From Thereva unica (lineage: Eukaryota; Arthropoda; Insecta; Diptera; Therevidae): a DNA stretch of 64,000 nucleotides. A model generated the notes under the pieces. The model ran no database searches, was not told where the DNA came from, and saw only the letters and a list, made by a program, of their open reading frames with translations. The stretch is from positions 10,280,501-10,344,500 of the forward strand of contig OX465282.1 in NCBI GenBank assembly GCA_949987705.1, in the 5' to 3' direction. This document shows, in pieces, positions 9,589-20,558 of this stretch. The first letter of the stretch is position 1. Each line of letters starts with the position of its first letter. Made by a program: the position numbers and the translations under genes.

Positions 9589-10559
9589 AAGGTATAGTTA
9601 GAGTGTTTAGATCATGTTCAGCATCTAACTTGGTTCCTTGGTTAAGTTTTGAAATAAATTTTAAAACTGATATATTTTCGTCCACTAGTGACGGTTGTAA
9701 AATGATGGTCAAATATGGGAGGGAGTGTCCTGTAACATGTCAGCTTTCTTTGAATCTTGGTGTGCAACTTGGTGTTTGCGATACGCTTTACAAAAAGCAA
9801 ATTTTACATGGTAATGCTGCGGAATACAATGAATTTGATGTTGAAACTTTAGATGAAGATAACTTTGGCGATGAAAATAACTTCGTTTATGTGGTAAATA
9901 ATGCTGTTGAATTCGAAAAATCCTTAAATCTTTATGAGAGTATTGAAAAATTTCGGGAAATAGTAAAGAAGTTGAAGATTCAAACGACATCGTATCAATA
10001 TAAATGGAAGAATCAGAAACTATATCCATTGAAAAAGAGTTGGATGAGATTTTAAAAAAGGCACTGGAGAAATCAAAAGAAAAATGTGATTTTACTAAGT
10101 TGAAACAAGAGTTTACCTTATTTAAAAACACAGGTAAAAGTACAAATAATTTGCCAAAAACTTTACGAAGCTCTTTTAAGTATTAAACCAACTTCAACGT
10201 CTTCAAATCAATCAATTCCTTTCTATTCTTAAAAGAATTTTATTTAAATAACAAAAAAAAATTAAAAATTTAACAATATTACCGTTTTTAATACTATTAA
10301 TCTTATAATTTGTATTATTTAAATGTAAATTTTTTATATTTTTATTGGCAAAAGTAGAACTTTATATTGTTAATTTAATTTATTTGATTTTCAGTTTTAT
10401 GGATTCGGATTCGGCGAATCCCAAAAAGGGCGGGTTATGAGAAACCCTAGCAAGAACTCATTTTATTATTTTCTTTTATTTTTCACAGGTTAGAACCTTC
10501 TGGTAAAAAAATATTTTGTTAAATCTTGTTGAATCCTGTTGAAAGGGCCGCGGGTTGAC

Positions 10560-10995
10560 CATCCCTGCTTTTTATGGACCCTTAGTACTACGTACAAAAA
10601 AGGGTCCTCAAACTTATCGGTGACGACGCCGTTTGCTCCACCATCGCCCTCTTAGGCCACCGTAGTAATACGACTGTTTCTCCTGCCTCCACGACAATCT
10701 CATGCCCGCAACACCAGATAAGCCCACTCGTCTCATTCCCTTGACCTGGAACTCCTTCTTTCCTTCTCGCAATCAGTATTTCCGAACTCCTACACCATTC
10801 AAGAGTTCAAACGCAGGGTTCGTCGCCACCTTCTCCAACATCCTCCTGAACCTTCATAACCCTTGACCTACCCCTCCCGCACTAATCTTACTGATAGACT
10901 TTCTTATTTGCTACTTAGACGGCTCTAACCTCAGAAGTTAAAGTCAGGCGTATAAAAACTTTTGACTCTGACTGCATCATTTTGTAATAAAAAAA
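10560..10995 (+). pseudogene. Jockey-like LINE C-terminal remnant and 3' UTR
   Basis: Reads VQKRVLKLIGDDAVCS and ALLGHRS, then, after frameshifts, TWNSFFPSRNQYF and TIQEFKRRVRRHLLQH, the conserved end of Jockey/CR1-type ORF2. About 110 bp of 3' UTR and a short A run follow (10985-10995). Related tails occur at 28860-29140 and 29570-29715. The RT core is absent (5' truncation). Confidence 0.7.
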
Positions 10996-13900
10996 CCCCC
11001 CTATACCAAGTCCAATCCATTAAAAATATTAATCTTTACTCTATCATCTATTATTGACAATTAAATAAAACTACGACTGCCGAATAGTCCTGAATAGTCA
11101 CTGTATAAAGGCCATTGATATATCCTGGGGCCATTATTTCTGGGTCAAACCATCCAGCTCTATACCACCCAGTGATAATACCCCAAGCAGAAAAATGTTA
11201 ACAATAGCCGGATGACATAAATTTCACCAGAATAAAAAAAAAGAATATTACAGAGGCCAACTAATGTAACCCAGTAAAAGTAAGTTTTCCTGTAAGTTTT
11301 TTTTTCTCCCTTTTTGTGTGATGGGGTTATCTCTCGCACACAAAACAATTTAAAAACCTCACAGATTTGGCTTCTTTTTTTTTGAAAAAAGGGAATCGTA
11401 AATTGTATGTATATATATACCAAATGGGGAAACAAAAAATTTCCGCCAACTTCCACCCAGAAAATCCTGCAGTTATTATGTAGATATGTAGATGTACAAT
11501 ATGAAAAACTTCCCAGAATTGTTTCAACGGACATTGCTACACTATAGAATCTCTACGATGATGACAGTCCACATAGAGAGTGGGCGGAACAACACAGTTT
11601 CTGTTTGTTTGTTATTTTTATTTTTTTTATTTTTTTTTTATTTTTTTTTTTAGTGTATATGTGTTGTTTTTCGCTACAAGGAGAAATCGCAAAATAATTT
11701 TCGTATCATAAGCGATTTAAAACGAGGAAATCACTTTTTAAATAAAACCCACTTTTCAGATTGATGAAGAGAGTGCGCCACACACACAAAAAGGGAAATG
11801 CCAGAAAAGGCCGCATTTCTACAAACAAACAACAAAAAAAAACGAACGAAGCGATATCATTATTTTTCCATCAGCATCACGAATGGGCATTTCTGAATTG
11901 TAGATATACACAGGTATATACAGGAAGCATGGGCATAGCCATGCTAGTTACCGGTTTCATATTGTTTCATAATTTTTTTTTTTGTGGCTCCCTCTCTTTG
12001 TGACTTTTAATAAATAATATGTACCTTTTGTATGTTTCATTGTTGTCGATATTTCTGCATTGAAATCGTGCGAAATTGTTTTAAAATACATACATATATA
12101 TGTATATATAGTTTAATCAAATGTACGTTTTCCAGGTGAGTTTCCGGTCCATTAACCATGTACGATTTCGTCCAATGAACCACCCAAAATATACCAGTGT
12201 GCTGCTCCGCTACTTCTACTCGTTGTTCGTCCGTCCGTCCGTCCATACAACACAAACTCTGGCCGATTTAAATTTCAAATCTACTCCCAGTGAATGCAAA
12301 CAAAATTCTGTGACCGGGACACCCTCGTACTCATTCTCTCCACTCTTCAACAATGCATCTCATTGCTGAGGGTGATGTGGTGAATAATTAACGAAATTCC
12401 GCTAGCTGGGAAAGGTGTGCACATCTCGTACGTAATATGTGCCAAAAATGTTTCCTTTACAAAATTTCGCCCCCCCCCCCCCAAATGTGTTTTTTCCTTT
12501 CCCTGCTTTCTAGCTTTATTTATTCTTTAGAGTGCTGACAAACACATCCAAAAGGCATCACGTCGCCCGGCTAACTGGGTGTATACTTTGTGCCTAGATA
12601 ACGACAGCTCTAGGAAATTCTGCACTTCGTATATTATCCGAGTTGCGCACATTTCACATTGTGCTGAATTGCTGCTGAATTATACAAGACATTGGGGTAG
12701 CTTATAATAAAACCCCAATATTTATTCCCCTTTGCAGATTCAGCATAAGCGCTGATGTGCTTACAAAATCCGACGTTTATGTATTTGAGCAAAACCACTC
12801 CAAAGCTCAGAAACACATCTTCCTTTCAGGTATGTATACTTTTGTTAACTGAATGCCGAATTCATTAATTTTTCCTTATAGAGAAGAGAGGAGGAAAAAA
12901 ACTTCAAGGCCTTGTCATGGGATTTGTTAATTTAAGATTGTGCTAAAAAAAAAATATGCTGGACAAAAGGTTACTTTTAAAAAAACGTATTCCCAACAAG
13001 AAAGAACCAACAACAACAAAAACAACAACAGTTCAAGGTTAATGAGATTTATGAAAATACGTCAGAAAATACGAGAGAAAAAAATATAAGAAGAGAGACG
13101 ACACCTAAAGTGTGTCCCCGCTATTTTCTTTCCCAGGGTAACACTTTAACAAGAAGAAAATAGGTTATTATGTCAAGAAATTATAATTTATTAGCATCCC
13201 ACCTTCTTTACATAGTATATAGTTTAGTTATATGAACGAATCCAGGAACGAACTAACAACACGCTATATAAGATTGTACTAGTACAAAGTAACGCACCGA
13301 GGTTGGATGGGTTGTAAGGGAGGTAGGGAGAAAGGTATACTATATTTATGTTAGATGATAAAAAGTAAAATTGCTGTATCCAGACTGAATCTATCTTTAG
13401 ACTATAAAAAGGACAAGGGCCGTAATAACGGTAATATAATGGGATATTATGACCCGAAGGGGAAAAGATTATATATATATTCGAAACGACTTTCTCCATT
13501 GTTGTAAGTGCGAGAAGGTATCATATTTCCCATTTACAAGTATAGATAGAACCCATTTTTAGGGTACTTTATTTAAAGGAAAAGCTTTTTATAAAATAAA
13601 AAAAATGAAAAAAAAATCCTTTAAAAAAAAATAAAGTTCATCTCTCTTCCTAATTTATATGTGAATAAAGTATAGTCCATAAAGTTGTGATAGGAGATAC
13701 ATTTCGCTGGCCTTTCTCCATTTTAATGCTGTTAAAAAGGATAAGCTTGGTTACTGGTATCTATTATCCTCTTAAAGTATTCATCGTATTTCGTAAATAT
13801 ATATGTATAGTATATAGGACCAAGTTCACTCGGAAAAAATTCCTTTTTTTAACAACTGGACGTGAATCGTAAATTTTTAGTATTAACCGATATTTATCGT

Positions 13901-14480
13901 TATAGGCCACATTTAGTATCGTGTTTTGTTTTTTTTTTTTTTTTTAGATAGCACTCAACATTGAAATATCGTGAAAATAGAAAAAAAACGTTTTTTGTGA
14001 TGAAAATAATTTTAAAATATAATAATAAGATTAAAGAACCCTAAATTTGCCGCCCCTAGGTCTACTTTAGCAATTAAGGAAAATAAATGGTAAAATTTTT
14101 GTGATACTCTGTGAATGGTGGTGTCTTGTAGAGACCTAAGTATGACGTGTATTACAGCTGTCATTCAAGGGACCATGTGCTCCGGGTTGGTTTTATGGCC
14201 AGGAAAAAAGGGAAAACTACCATCATTGGCTTTAAAATGAATTAAAGACGTGGGAGAAAAATGTTGTTTATGAACTGGAACAGGAACAAGGAAGCGAAAG
14301 CTTCACTAGGCGTGGGATTTACTGTGTGATGATGCAAGAAGTTGCTGGTACAGTTTTTAAAAACATTATTATAAATAAAATGTCGAAAGATCAGTGGTAA
14401 GAAAATATTATTTTATTAATATCAATTAAAAGAATACACATTTACCTAAAGGGTGAGCATAATTATATTGCTCGATGATA
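10996..14480. other. A+T-rich, repeat-poor stretch; no gene seen
   Basis: About 3.5 kb without a recognisable gene or transposon. It contains T and A homopolymers (for example 11606-11661), TATATA microsatellites (11408-11420, 12090-12112), a CCGT tetramer run (12231-12243) and a C run at 12471-12482. Short open frames here have low-complexity translations and I would not call them genes. This may be the least transposon-rich part of the window. Confidence 0.5.
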
Positions 14481-14499
14481 ACACAGGCACACAAAAAAA

Positions 14500-14665
14500 A
14501 TGTTAAGACCCACCGTTTTTGGAGTCGTTGAAACCGAATATGACCATAAATAAAAAAAAATTAACTAGCCATTTTCCCGTAACCACCCCCTGCTGGGGGT
14601 TTAAATGTCAATTCTCTTACAAAGGCGAGTGGGGTGTGCATTCTTATGTTTTCTGGGCCTCTAAA
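14500..14665 (+). repeat. Outer inverted-repeat arm, left
   Basis: Pairs with 19455-19620 in inverted orientation over about 160 bp with scattered mismatches. It ends with one unit of the array found at 18815-19530 (TATGTTTTCTGGGCCTCTAA). Confidence 0.75.
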
Positions 14666-14745
14666 GGGTAGTCCATTAATTACGTGAGGGGTTTAGGGGG
14701 AGAGGGGGTCGAGCTGAACCTCACCCAATCTCACGTGGGCGAGAC
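14665..14745 (+). repeat. G-rich MITE end (GTCCATTAATTACGTGAGG type)
   Basis: Starts GGGTAGTCCATTAATTACGT and continues through a GGGGGAGAGGGGGTCG tract and CTCACGTGGGCGAG. The related, inverted copy at 18690-18815 ends CTCACGTAATTTATGGAGGA. This is the terminal motif of a dispersed short DNA element. Confidence 0.6.
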
Positions 14746-14749
14746 CCCC

Positions 14750-15290
14750 ATTCACTTACAGGCCGACGATAGGCAGTGGCCTGTCAGACCAGGCCGGCCG
14801 GTAAGACTAAGCTTGACTCAGTCTGAGGGATGATACTTCTGCCGGATTCATCGTTGCGGATGATTCGCGCCGCACTCATGTGCGCGCATACTTTTTGTAT
14901 GAAAAATTGTACCTTTCTCAATTTTGGGAAATTTTTGGGATTTTTTTTTTCTCTCTCAAAAAAAGTTGAACCAACTTCAACTTTTGTGCGGCGGATTTTA
15001 AAAATTGTCAAAAAAATCATATTTTTTTGATGCAAGTTGTCTGAAAAACTGTCAAATCATACAAAATGTGCGGCACACTATGACTACAACAATGAATCGA
15101 AGTTCAGCTGACTCTCTTTTTGGGAAATTTGTGCGACGCGACTCATCCGCAACGATGAATCCGGCATTCAAGTATCCGCCTGACAGGCCGTGGCATGCAG
15201 GTGAAGTCATGATTCCCTGCAGAGACACAGCCGAAAACGACTGCTTAGCATAGCAGGTTAATAATTCAAGTGCAAAAATGTTCATGGCCT
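14750..15290 (+). repeat. Repeat B, short copy (hosts a nested MITE)
   Basis: The left end (CATTCACTTACAGGCC, CAGTGGCCTGTCAGACC) and right end (CCGCCTGACAGGCCGTGG, GATTCCCTGCAGAGACACAG, TTAATAATTCAAG) match the two ends of the structure at 59835-62190. The two ends also resemble each other in inverted orientation, so this is probably a terminal-inverted-repeat element. Here the middle is a 328-bp MITE; in the other copy it is a LINE. Confidence 0.7.
14839..15166. mobile_element. 328-bp MITE nested in repeat B
   Basis: The ends are 36-bp inverted repeats (starting TGCCGGATTCATCGTTGCGG) with two mismatches: TGATTCGCGCCGCAC on the left, TGAGTCGCGTCGCAC on the right arm read inverted. The interior is A+T-rich with a short internal hairpin (AAGTTGAACCAACTTCAACTT). 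No clear target duplication, so the superfamily is not assigned. Confidence 0.85.
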
Positions 15291-15680
15291 CAACGAAAGC
15301 TTCAAGGCGCCTCCAACCTCACACCGCGAACACCCGCAAACAAGCGCAAACGTGACTAGCTCGCGCCTTGCTTTCCGTTCTGAGTGGATACGGCGTGAAT
15401 TCTTGCCGTCAATTCACTGCTTGAGAGTTAATATATGTAAGTTCAGATCTTCAGGCCCGAACTGACGATAAATGCGAGTTTTGTCAGCTTTCTTGGACTG
15501 CAGGCCTCATACGGTGAGTGTATAGGGATACTTGGCCTTGAGCGAAAACTCTCAGGCCACAGTCTCCCGGCGACCTGTGTATAAATTGGGGCCTTAAGAT
15601 ATAGGTAAATCCTGCACAAAAATTTGTTGTCGTTTGTTTACTCTCCACCGGCTAGCCCCAAACGCGCTTCTCGTCGAATT
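15291..15680. other. No gene seen
   Basis: About 390 bp of mixed composition between repeat B and the palindrome. It has some G+C-rich patches (CTCGCGCCTTGC, CTCCCGGCGACCTG) but no recognisable motif. Confidence 0.4.
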
Positions 15681-16384
15681 AGTCCAATCAATCTACGGAA
15701 TCACCATGTTAATTTCCAGACAATTGAAGGCAGGAAACAAAAAATATGGGCGTGTAGAACACTTAATTTGAAGAATGATAGCGTTTTTTTTTTTACGGAA
15801 CTGCATTGGCGAACTTAACCTAAAAAATTCGCAAAAGTCAAAAAACCGGTTTTTCGCCAATAAAACAAAAAGTTGAGCTCGGATCGGAAAAAGTTAAATT
15901 ATAAAGTTATAGGTATTAAAATTATCTTTCAATTGATGTGGTACAAAATATTGGTTAGTGTCTTATACATGGAGAAAAATGCTAAAAACCGCTAAAAATC
16001 GCTTCTTTTTCTTTTATTTTTTTCTTTTTATTGATGCGACCTAGAAACTTTCTATTTGGTAAAAATGTTGCTTTTGGCAATCTGAAAACTCATTATTTTT
16101 TTTGGCTCGAAATTTTGCAATATATGGGTGAAATTTCGATTTATGTAAAAAAAAGCGTTTTCGTAAAATCCTTCGTCTACAGCTCCTCGACCTCGTAGGA
16201 CATTTTTTCGAAGCTCTTTTTCTTCGTTAAGAGTTGGACTATCATGCACTATAAGTTAAAATTGGAGTTTTTCAATTTTATGTACAAAAAACTCCACCGC
16301 AAAAAAGACAAGTTTTTGTACTGCAAGTTTTTTATTTCATTATTTTTCGACTCTAAACTACTATTTAATAAAAGTTTATATTCT
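15681..16384 (+). repeat. Left arm of the palindrome
   Basis: Inverted copy of 17535-18252, with an estimated identity of about 98-99% outside two small indels. Confidence 0.9.
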
Positions 16385-17534
16385 TTTTACTAATTTTAAA
16401 ATAAAATAAATTAACCGTACGACCGTCAACAGCGAAGACATTTTTTTAAATAACGGAGCCTTTTTCCTTTGTTAAATACCTGTGAATTTGAGACATATTG
16501 TTGTTCAATATTTACTGTACTACATACATACAAGTTGTTATTGACGTCTCAACAGCACGGATCATGTGCAATTTCATCTTTTACGTAGAATGTTTACTTG
16601 GTGGGCGGCCACTTCTAACTTTTCGCGCTGTAGTAATTTCTGGTTGTTCGAATCAATTTTTATTATATAAACTAGCTGGGACCCGGGGCGCCTATGCTGC
16701 ACCCATAAGCCAATAGTAGTAATCAGGTGAAGCATTTTAATATACCGTAAGGGTGTTGAAAAAGGCAATTTTTTGGTATTTTTGATTCCAAATAACAAAA
16801 TGTGAAACTATTAGGGATCTGACATGTTGATCGCGACAATAAAAACCATCCATTGACATATCATTTTTCGAGATATGAATTTTCATACACAGATGCAGTG
16901 TCGCAATGAACTGCTTATTTTCTGCATTTTGGATAGCTAGGACCCGGTGCGCCTTGCTGCAGCTAACATTTAAATATTTAAAATCATTTCAAAGCTTCTA
17001 AATTCAACTTTTATCAACCAATAATTAAAAACCAACTTTTCCTATAAAAGTTGGAGTCATTAGATTCAAAATACATTTATTTGAACTATGACCAAAATTT
17101 CCTGAACGTTAAAATATTTAAAATTAATGCAAATAGCCGCATCCAGGACTCGAAATTCGAGGGCCATTTGCTATTGCTTTTTTTAATTTAACGAAGTAGA
17201 AGAGTTTAGAAGTCTGCAATAACAAAATTTTTCGAGAACAATAAAAGTAAATTGAAAAATGAAACAATTTTTTATAGTTGGAAAAAGCCATGCCAAAAAA
17301 CCAACTTTTATTATCATTTATATAATGTATGACCAAATTACCTATTTATTCTCTAAAAACCACCAACGTTAAACCATTTAAATAAACCCAACTCTTCAAA
17401 ATACAACATGCAACTCTTCAACTACTTTTCATGTAGATCAACCAAAAGCAAATTATTCCTATAAAAGTGTAAGATATTAGATTCAATATACATTTATATA
17501 ATGTATGACCAAATTACCTATTTTTTCTCTAAAC
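16385..17534. other. Spacer of the palindrome
   Basis: Contains two TAGCTRGGACCCGGKGCGCC motifs (about 16673 and 16929) and a repeated block around 17315-17360 and 17485-17530 (ATAATGTATGACCAAATTAC). No coding sequence recognised. Confidence 0.5.
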
Positions 17535-18252
17535 AGAATATAAACTTTTATTAAATAGTAGTTTAGAGTCGAAAAATAATGAAATAAAAAACTTGCAGTA
17601 CAAAAACTTGTCTTTTTGGCGGCAAAAAAACTTGTCTTTTTTGCGGTGGAGTTTTTTGTACATAAAATTGAAAAACTCCAATTTTAACTTATAGTGCATG
17701 ATAGTCCAACTCTTAACGAAGAAAAAGAGCTTCGAAAAAATGTCCTACGAGGTCGAGGAGCTGTAGACGAAGGATTTTACGAAAACGCTTTTTTTTACAT
17801 AAATCGAAATTTCACCCATATTTTGCAAAATTTCGAGCCAAAAAAAATAATGAGTTTTCAGATTGCCAAAAGCAACATTTTTACCAAATAGAAAGTTTCT
17901 AGGTCGCATCAATAAAAAGAAAAAAATAAAAGAAAAAGAAGCGATTTTTAGCGGTTTTTAGCATTTTTCTCCATGTATAAGACACTAACCAATATTTTGT
18001 ACCACATCAATTGAAAGATAATTTTAATACCTATAACTTTATAATTTAACTTTTTCCGATCCGAGCTCAACTTTTTGTTTTATTGGCGAAAAACCGGTTT
18101 TTTGACTTTTGCGAATTTTTTAGGTTAAGTTCGCCAATGCAGTTCCGTAAAAAAAAAAACGCTATCATTCTTCAAATTAAGTGTTCTACACGCCCATATT
18201 TTTTGTTTCCTGCCTTCAATTGTCTGGAGAATTTCCGTAGATTGATTGGACT
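17535..18252 (-). repeat. Right arm of the palindrome
   Basis: Inverted copy of 15681-16384; 14 bp longer because of a small internal duplication near 17615-17640. Confidence 0.9.
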
Positions 18253-18689
18253 AAATGCTGCAGAGTACGAGCCAAGTAATACTGACCTACGAAAAGGCCC
18301 TTAGAATTTAGAACTACTGAAATACTTGTGAGTGCTCACGTTTTGGTAGTTGTGTGTCCACTAGAAGCGGAAAAGCGAGTGGAATAGAGGAGGGCAAGAA
18401 ATCCAAATTATCAATTAGCTCAAATAAAATCGTGCTCCCAACACCCCCTTCCGACCAGATGAACTTTTTACACGCCTTTCACTTCGAATTCTAATCAGCT
18501 GATGGCATTTCATCTTAATGTAAAAAAAGCAGATATAATTTGACACTCAACTGACCCAGATTGCACTACGGTTACGTACACGGATTTTTTAAGAGAGGGC
18601 TCTTCCTGCAGTTCTAAGGAAAGGCCAGCCATGCTCTGGTTACGACCGTAATTACGGATTTTTAGTGTAAATACTAGAAATTGTTTAAA
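18253..18689. other. No gene seen
   Basis: About 440 bp between the palindrome and the G-rich repeat; no motif recognised. Confidence 0.4.
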
Positions 18690-18815
18690 ATTTGTTAAAT
18701 CTCACGTGTGATTAGGGGGGGAGGGAAGGGGACGAGCCAAATCTCACGAAATCTCAACAAGGGGGAGGGGGGGGGGGGTCGAAAAATCACCTCACGTAAT
18801 TTATGGAGGATCCCT
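18690..18815 (-). repeat. G-rich MITE-like repeat
   Basis: TCTCACGTGTGATTAGGGGG, then GGGGGAGGGGGGGGGGTC and finally CTCACGTAATTTATGGAGGA. Its end is the inverted counterpart of the motif at 14665. Confidence 0.6.
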
Positions 18816-19530
18816 AAGAGCGAAGAAGACTACCAAAAATGAGTTAGACCTCCTCGTTTGCCCCTGGCGTCAATTTACCACCCACATATAGCCCCTTCTA
18901 AGAGTTGAAATGTCAATTTTCATACAAATTCGAGTAGGGTTTGTATTCCTATGTTTTCTGGGCCCCTAAGATCGAAGAAGACTACCAAAAATCAATTAAG
19001 CCCCTCGTTACCCCCTAACTCCCCTTCTAATACAAAGTCAAGTGGGGTGTGTATTGCTATGTTTTCTGGGCCTCTGAGCGAAGAAGACTACCAAAAACTA
19101 ATTCAACCCCCTCGTAAACCCTCAGCACCCTTTGCCGCCCACATACACGCCCTTGTGTCAGGGGCAAACGAGGGGTCTAATTCATTTTTGGTAGTACGTA
19201 TTCTTCGTTCGTAGAGGCCCGGAAAACATAGCAATACAGTATTAGAGGGGGGGAGGGTAGGCGTAACGATGGGGTCTAGTAGATTTTTGGTAGTCTGCTT
19301 CTATCTTAGTGCCCCAGGAAACATGGGAATACACACTCTAATAGACTTTGTATGAAAATTGACATTTAAGCTCCCAAAAGGGGGTATATGGGGGTGAAAA
19401 ATTGAAGCTAGGGGCAAACGAGGGGGTGTAATTAAATTTTGGTACTTTTCTTCGCTCTTAGAGGCCGAGAAAACATAGGGATACACACCCCACTCGCCTT
19501 TGTATGGGAATTGACAATTCAACTCCCAGA
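18815..19530. repeat. Array of three direct and three inverted repeat units
   Basis: The marker GAAGAAGACTACCAAAAAT appears at about 18821, 18975 and 19081 on the plus strand, and its reverse complement near 19186, 19273 and 19433. Each unit also carries a CATAGGAATACACACC-like box and a CAAACGAGGGG box. The orientation switches near 19130, so the array itself can fold. The left outer arm has one such unit. Confidence 0.75.
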
Positions 19531-19646
19531 AGGAGGTATAAGGGGGTGGTTACGGGGAAATGGCTAGTTAAAAATTTTGTTTATGGTCATATTCGGTTTC
19601 AACGACCTCAAAAACGGGGTAGGGGGATGTACCCTTTGGCCTGTGT

Positions 19647-19920
19647 AATTGGTCTATAGTCCAGTTAAATGGTGATATTTCCGGAACAAAATTGTGACCG
19701 CCCGGATGGAGGCGCCCTCGTACAGGTGATGAAAGTAGCTAGGTGGTACCACCCGAATCTCCACACAACATGACCTTCCCCCACCCCCGCCTTACGAACA
19801 GCCCAAGGTAAACCTTGAGAGTGTGCTTGGTGATTGGAAAATTTTTGTTTATTGAATGAGGTCTTGGGTTTGACTCTTCGAACACACAACTCGGGGCCAC
19901 ATAACAATTATTCAATTTAT
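19647..19920. other. No gene seen
   Basis: Unassigned sequence between the compound structure and the SINE/LINE tail family; no coding motif. Confidence 0.4.
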
Positions 19921-20273
19921 AGAAAGATAAAGAGCGCCAATGATGTTTCACATGCTTCACGTGCACTGGGTACCTTTATACTATCAGTCCGTCATGTTGT
20001 TCACGAATATAGAAAAATATAGAAAAAGAATAGGAATGGTTAAGGGTGTAGCCTGGAGGATGCATGAGTCGGAGGCAGTTAATCTCGCGTTTGAACTCTT
20101 GTATGTAGTACACGTTCATTTTTAGACGCATCCGGCTGAAACACTATAGTCGAAGTTGAAAGGAGGCAGCCTCGTTGAAGTGTTATGCCTCCTGAAACAA
20201 GAGAATCCTGCCGTCCAGCCGACAAAGTCTGTGACGGAGGCGGTGCCAGACTACCAGGTGAACAAAGAGGTGC
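19921..20273 (-). repeat. Decayed SINE/LINE-tail family copy, minus strand
   Basis: ATCAGTCCGTCATGTTGTTC (19980-20000) and GTTGAAGTGTTATGCCTCCT (20173-20192), followed by GACGGAGGCGGTGCCAGACT and CAAAGAGGTGC, align with blocks at 42765-42900 and 29905-29945. The copy is split at 20273 by an RTE-A fragment and continues after 21545 (CCTTAAGCGGAACTTTGGTG matching 42913 onward). Confidence 0.6.
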
Positions 20274-20558
20274 TTTCTTCTTCTTCTTTGATCCGTTAGT
20301 ATCGGTCCGAGCGGGACGTCCCCGCAACGGACAAGCTGCATATGCACCACTTGAGCGAGGCGAATATTGCTGTTGCCTGGCCGATGTGGCTGTGAACGTC
20401 GGCCGTCGATGCTACTTTCGTTTCCTCAATCAATGATCCCAAATATTTGAACATCGGAACCTGTTCTATTTGGGTTCCATCGAGGTGAACACTGGCCTTC
20501 GATCCGTCCGCACGCATTTTTAACCGTTATGACTGGGCGATGCGGAAATGTCGTATAA

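Larger units (their letters stand above)
8239..10200 (+). pseudogene. hAT transposase, broken
   Basis: Transposase remnants of the surrounding element. The first block (8239-8412) reads RSKVWNYLTV and, after a stop, STTSMAKHLKVKHG, a degenerate BED finger. The second (8509-8770) reads DGISIRAITRSKFIRESV, GYTLTKNE and FSITLVKWTSIRMKSYVNIN, the start of the hAT catalytic fold. After the nested insert, 9660-9980 gives TSDGCKMMVKYGRE (second catalytic region), LGVQLGVCDTLYKK and SIEKFREIVKK. The end (10004-10186 and on) gives KLKQEFTLFKNTGKSTNNLP and LLSIKPTSTSSNQ, the hATC dimerisation block. Stops, frameshifts and the insert rule out function. Confidence 0.87.
7804..10449 (+). mobile_element. 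hAT transposon, complete but inactivated, 2646 bp
   Basis: The ends are perfect inverted repeats TAGGGTTTCTCATA (7804-7817) and TATGAGAAACCCTA, and both sides carry the 8-bp duplication GCAAGAAC (7796-7803 and 10450-10457), the hallmark of hAT. Subterminal GGATTCGGCGAATC motifs occur at both ends. The interior has decayed hAT transposase blocks in order on the plus strand, interrupted by a nested DDE fragment between inverted minisatellites. It lies in the PIF fragment at 7526-7803. Confidence 0.92.
15681..18252. mobile_element. 2.57-kb palindromic element with about 0.7-kb arms
   Basis: The left arm 15681-16384 and right arm 17535-18252 are inverted copies, nearly identical base for base (for example a single A/T difference in the stretch around 16125 versus 17820). 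Outer tips read AGTCCAATCAATCTACGGAA / TTCCGTAGATTGATTGGACT. Indels: 10 bp near the left tip and a duplicated CTTGTCTTTTTGGCGG block in the right arm near 17610-17640. The 1.15-kb spacer has its own direct repeats. No transposase is present. A transcript would fold into a long perfect hairpin. Confidence 0.88.
14481..19646. mobile_element. Compound inverted-repeat structure, possibly a foldback-type element
   Basis: The outer arms at 14481-14665 and 19455-19646 are inverted copies: both carry ACACAGGC at the tip, TTTTTGGAGTCGTTGAAACC / GTTTCAACGACCTCAAAAAC, CATATTCGG, TAACTAGCCATTT, CAATTC, and CGAGTGGGGTGTG. Inside are, in order, a G-rich MITE piece, repeat B with its nested MITE, the 2.6-kb palindrome, a second G-rich piece and an array of repeat units. 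No transposase is visible. I could not fix a target duplication. It could be one composite mobile unit or two inverted copies of a smaller element that trapped other insertions. Confidence 0.55.

Noticed and set aside
12121..12369. 82-codon ORF with VRPSVH stretch
   Set aside because: Driven by a CCGT microsatellite; no homology visible.
16052..16249. Identical 65-codon open frames in opposite orientation (also 17694-17891)
   Set aside because: They are the two arms of the palindrome; the identity reflects the inverted repeat and not two genes. The translation has no family features.
20079..20436. Short ORFs on both strands around 20.1-20.4 kb
   Set aside because: They cross the junction between the SINE/LINE tail repeat and the RTE-A 3' end.
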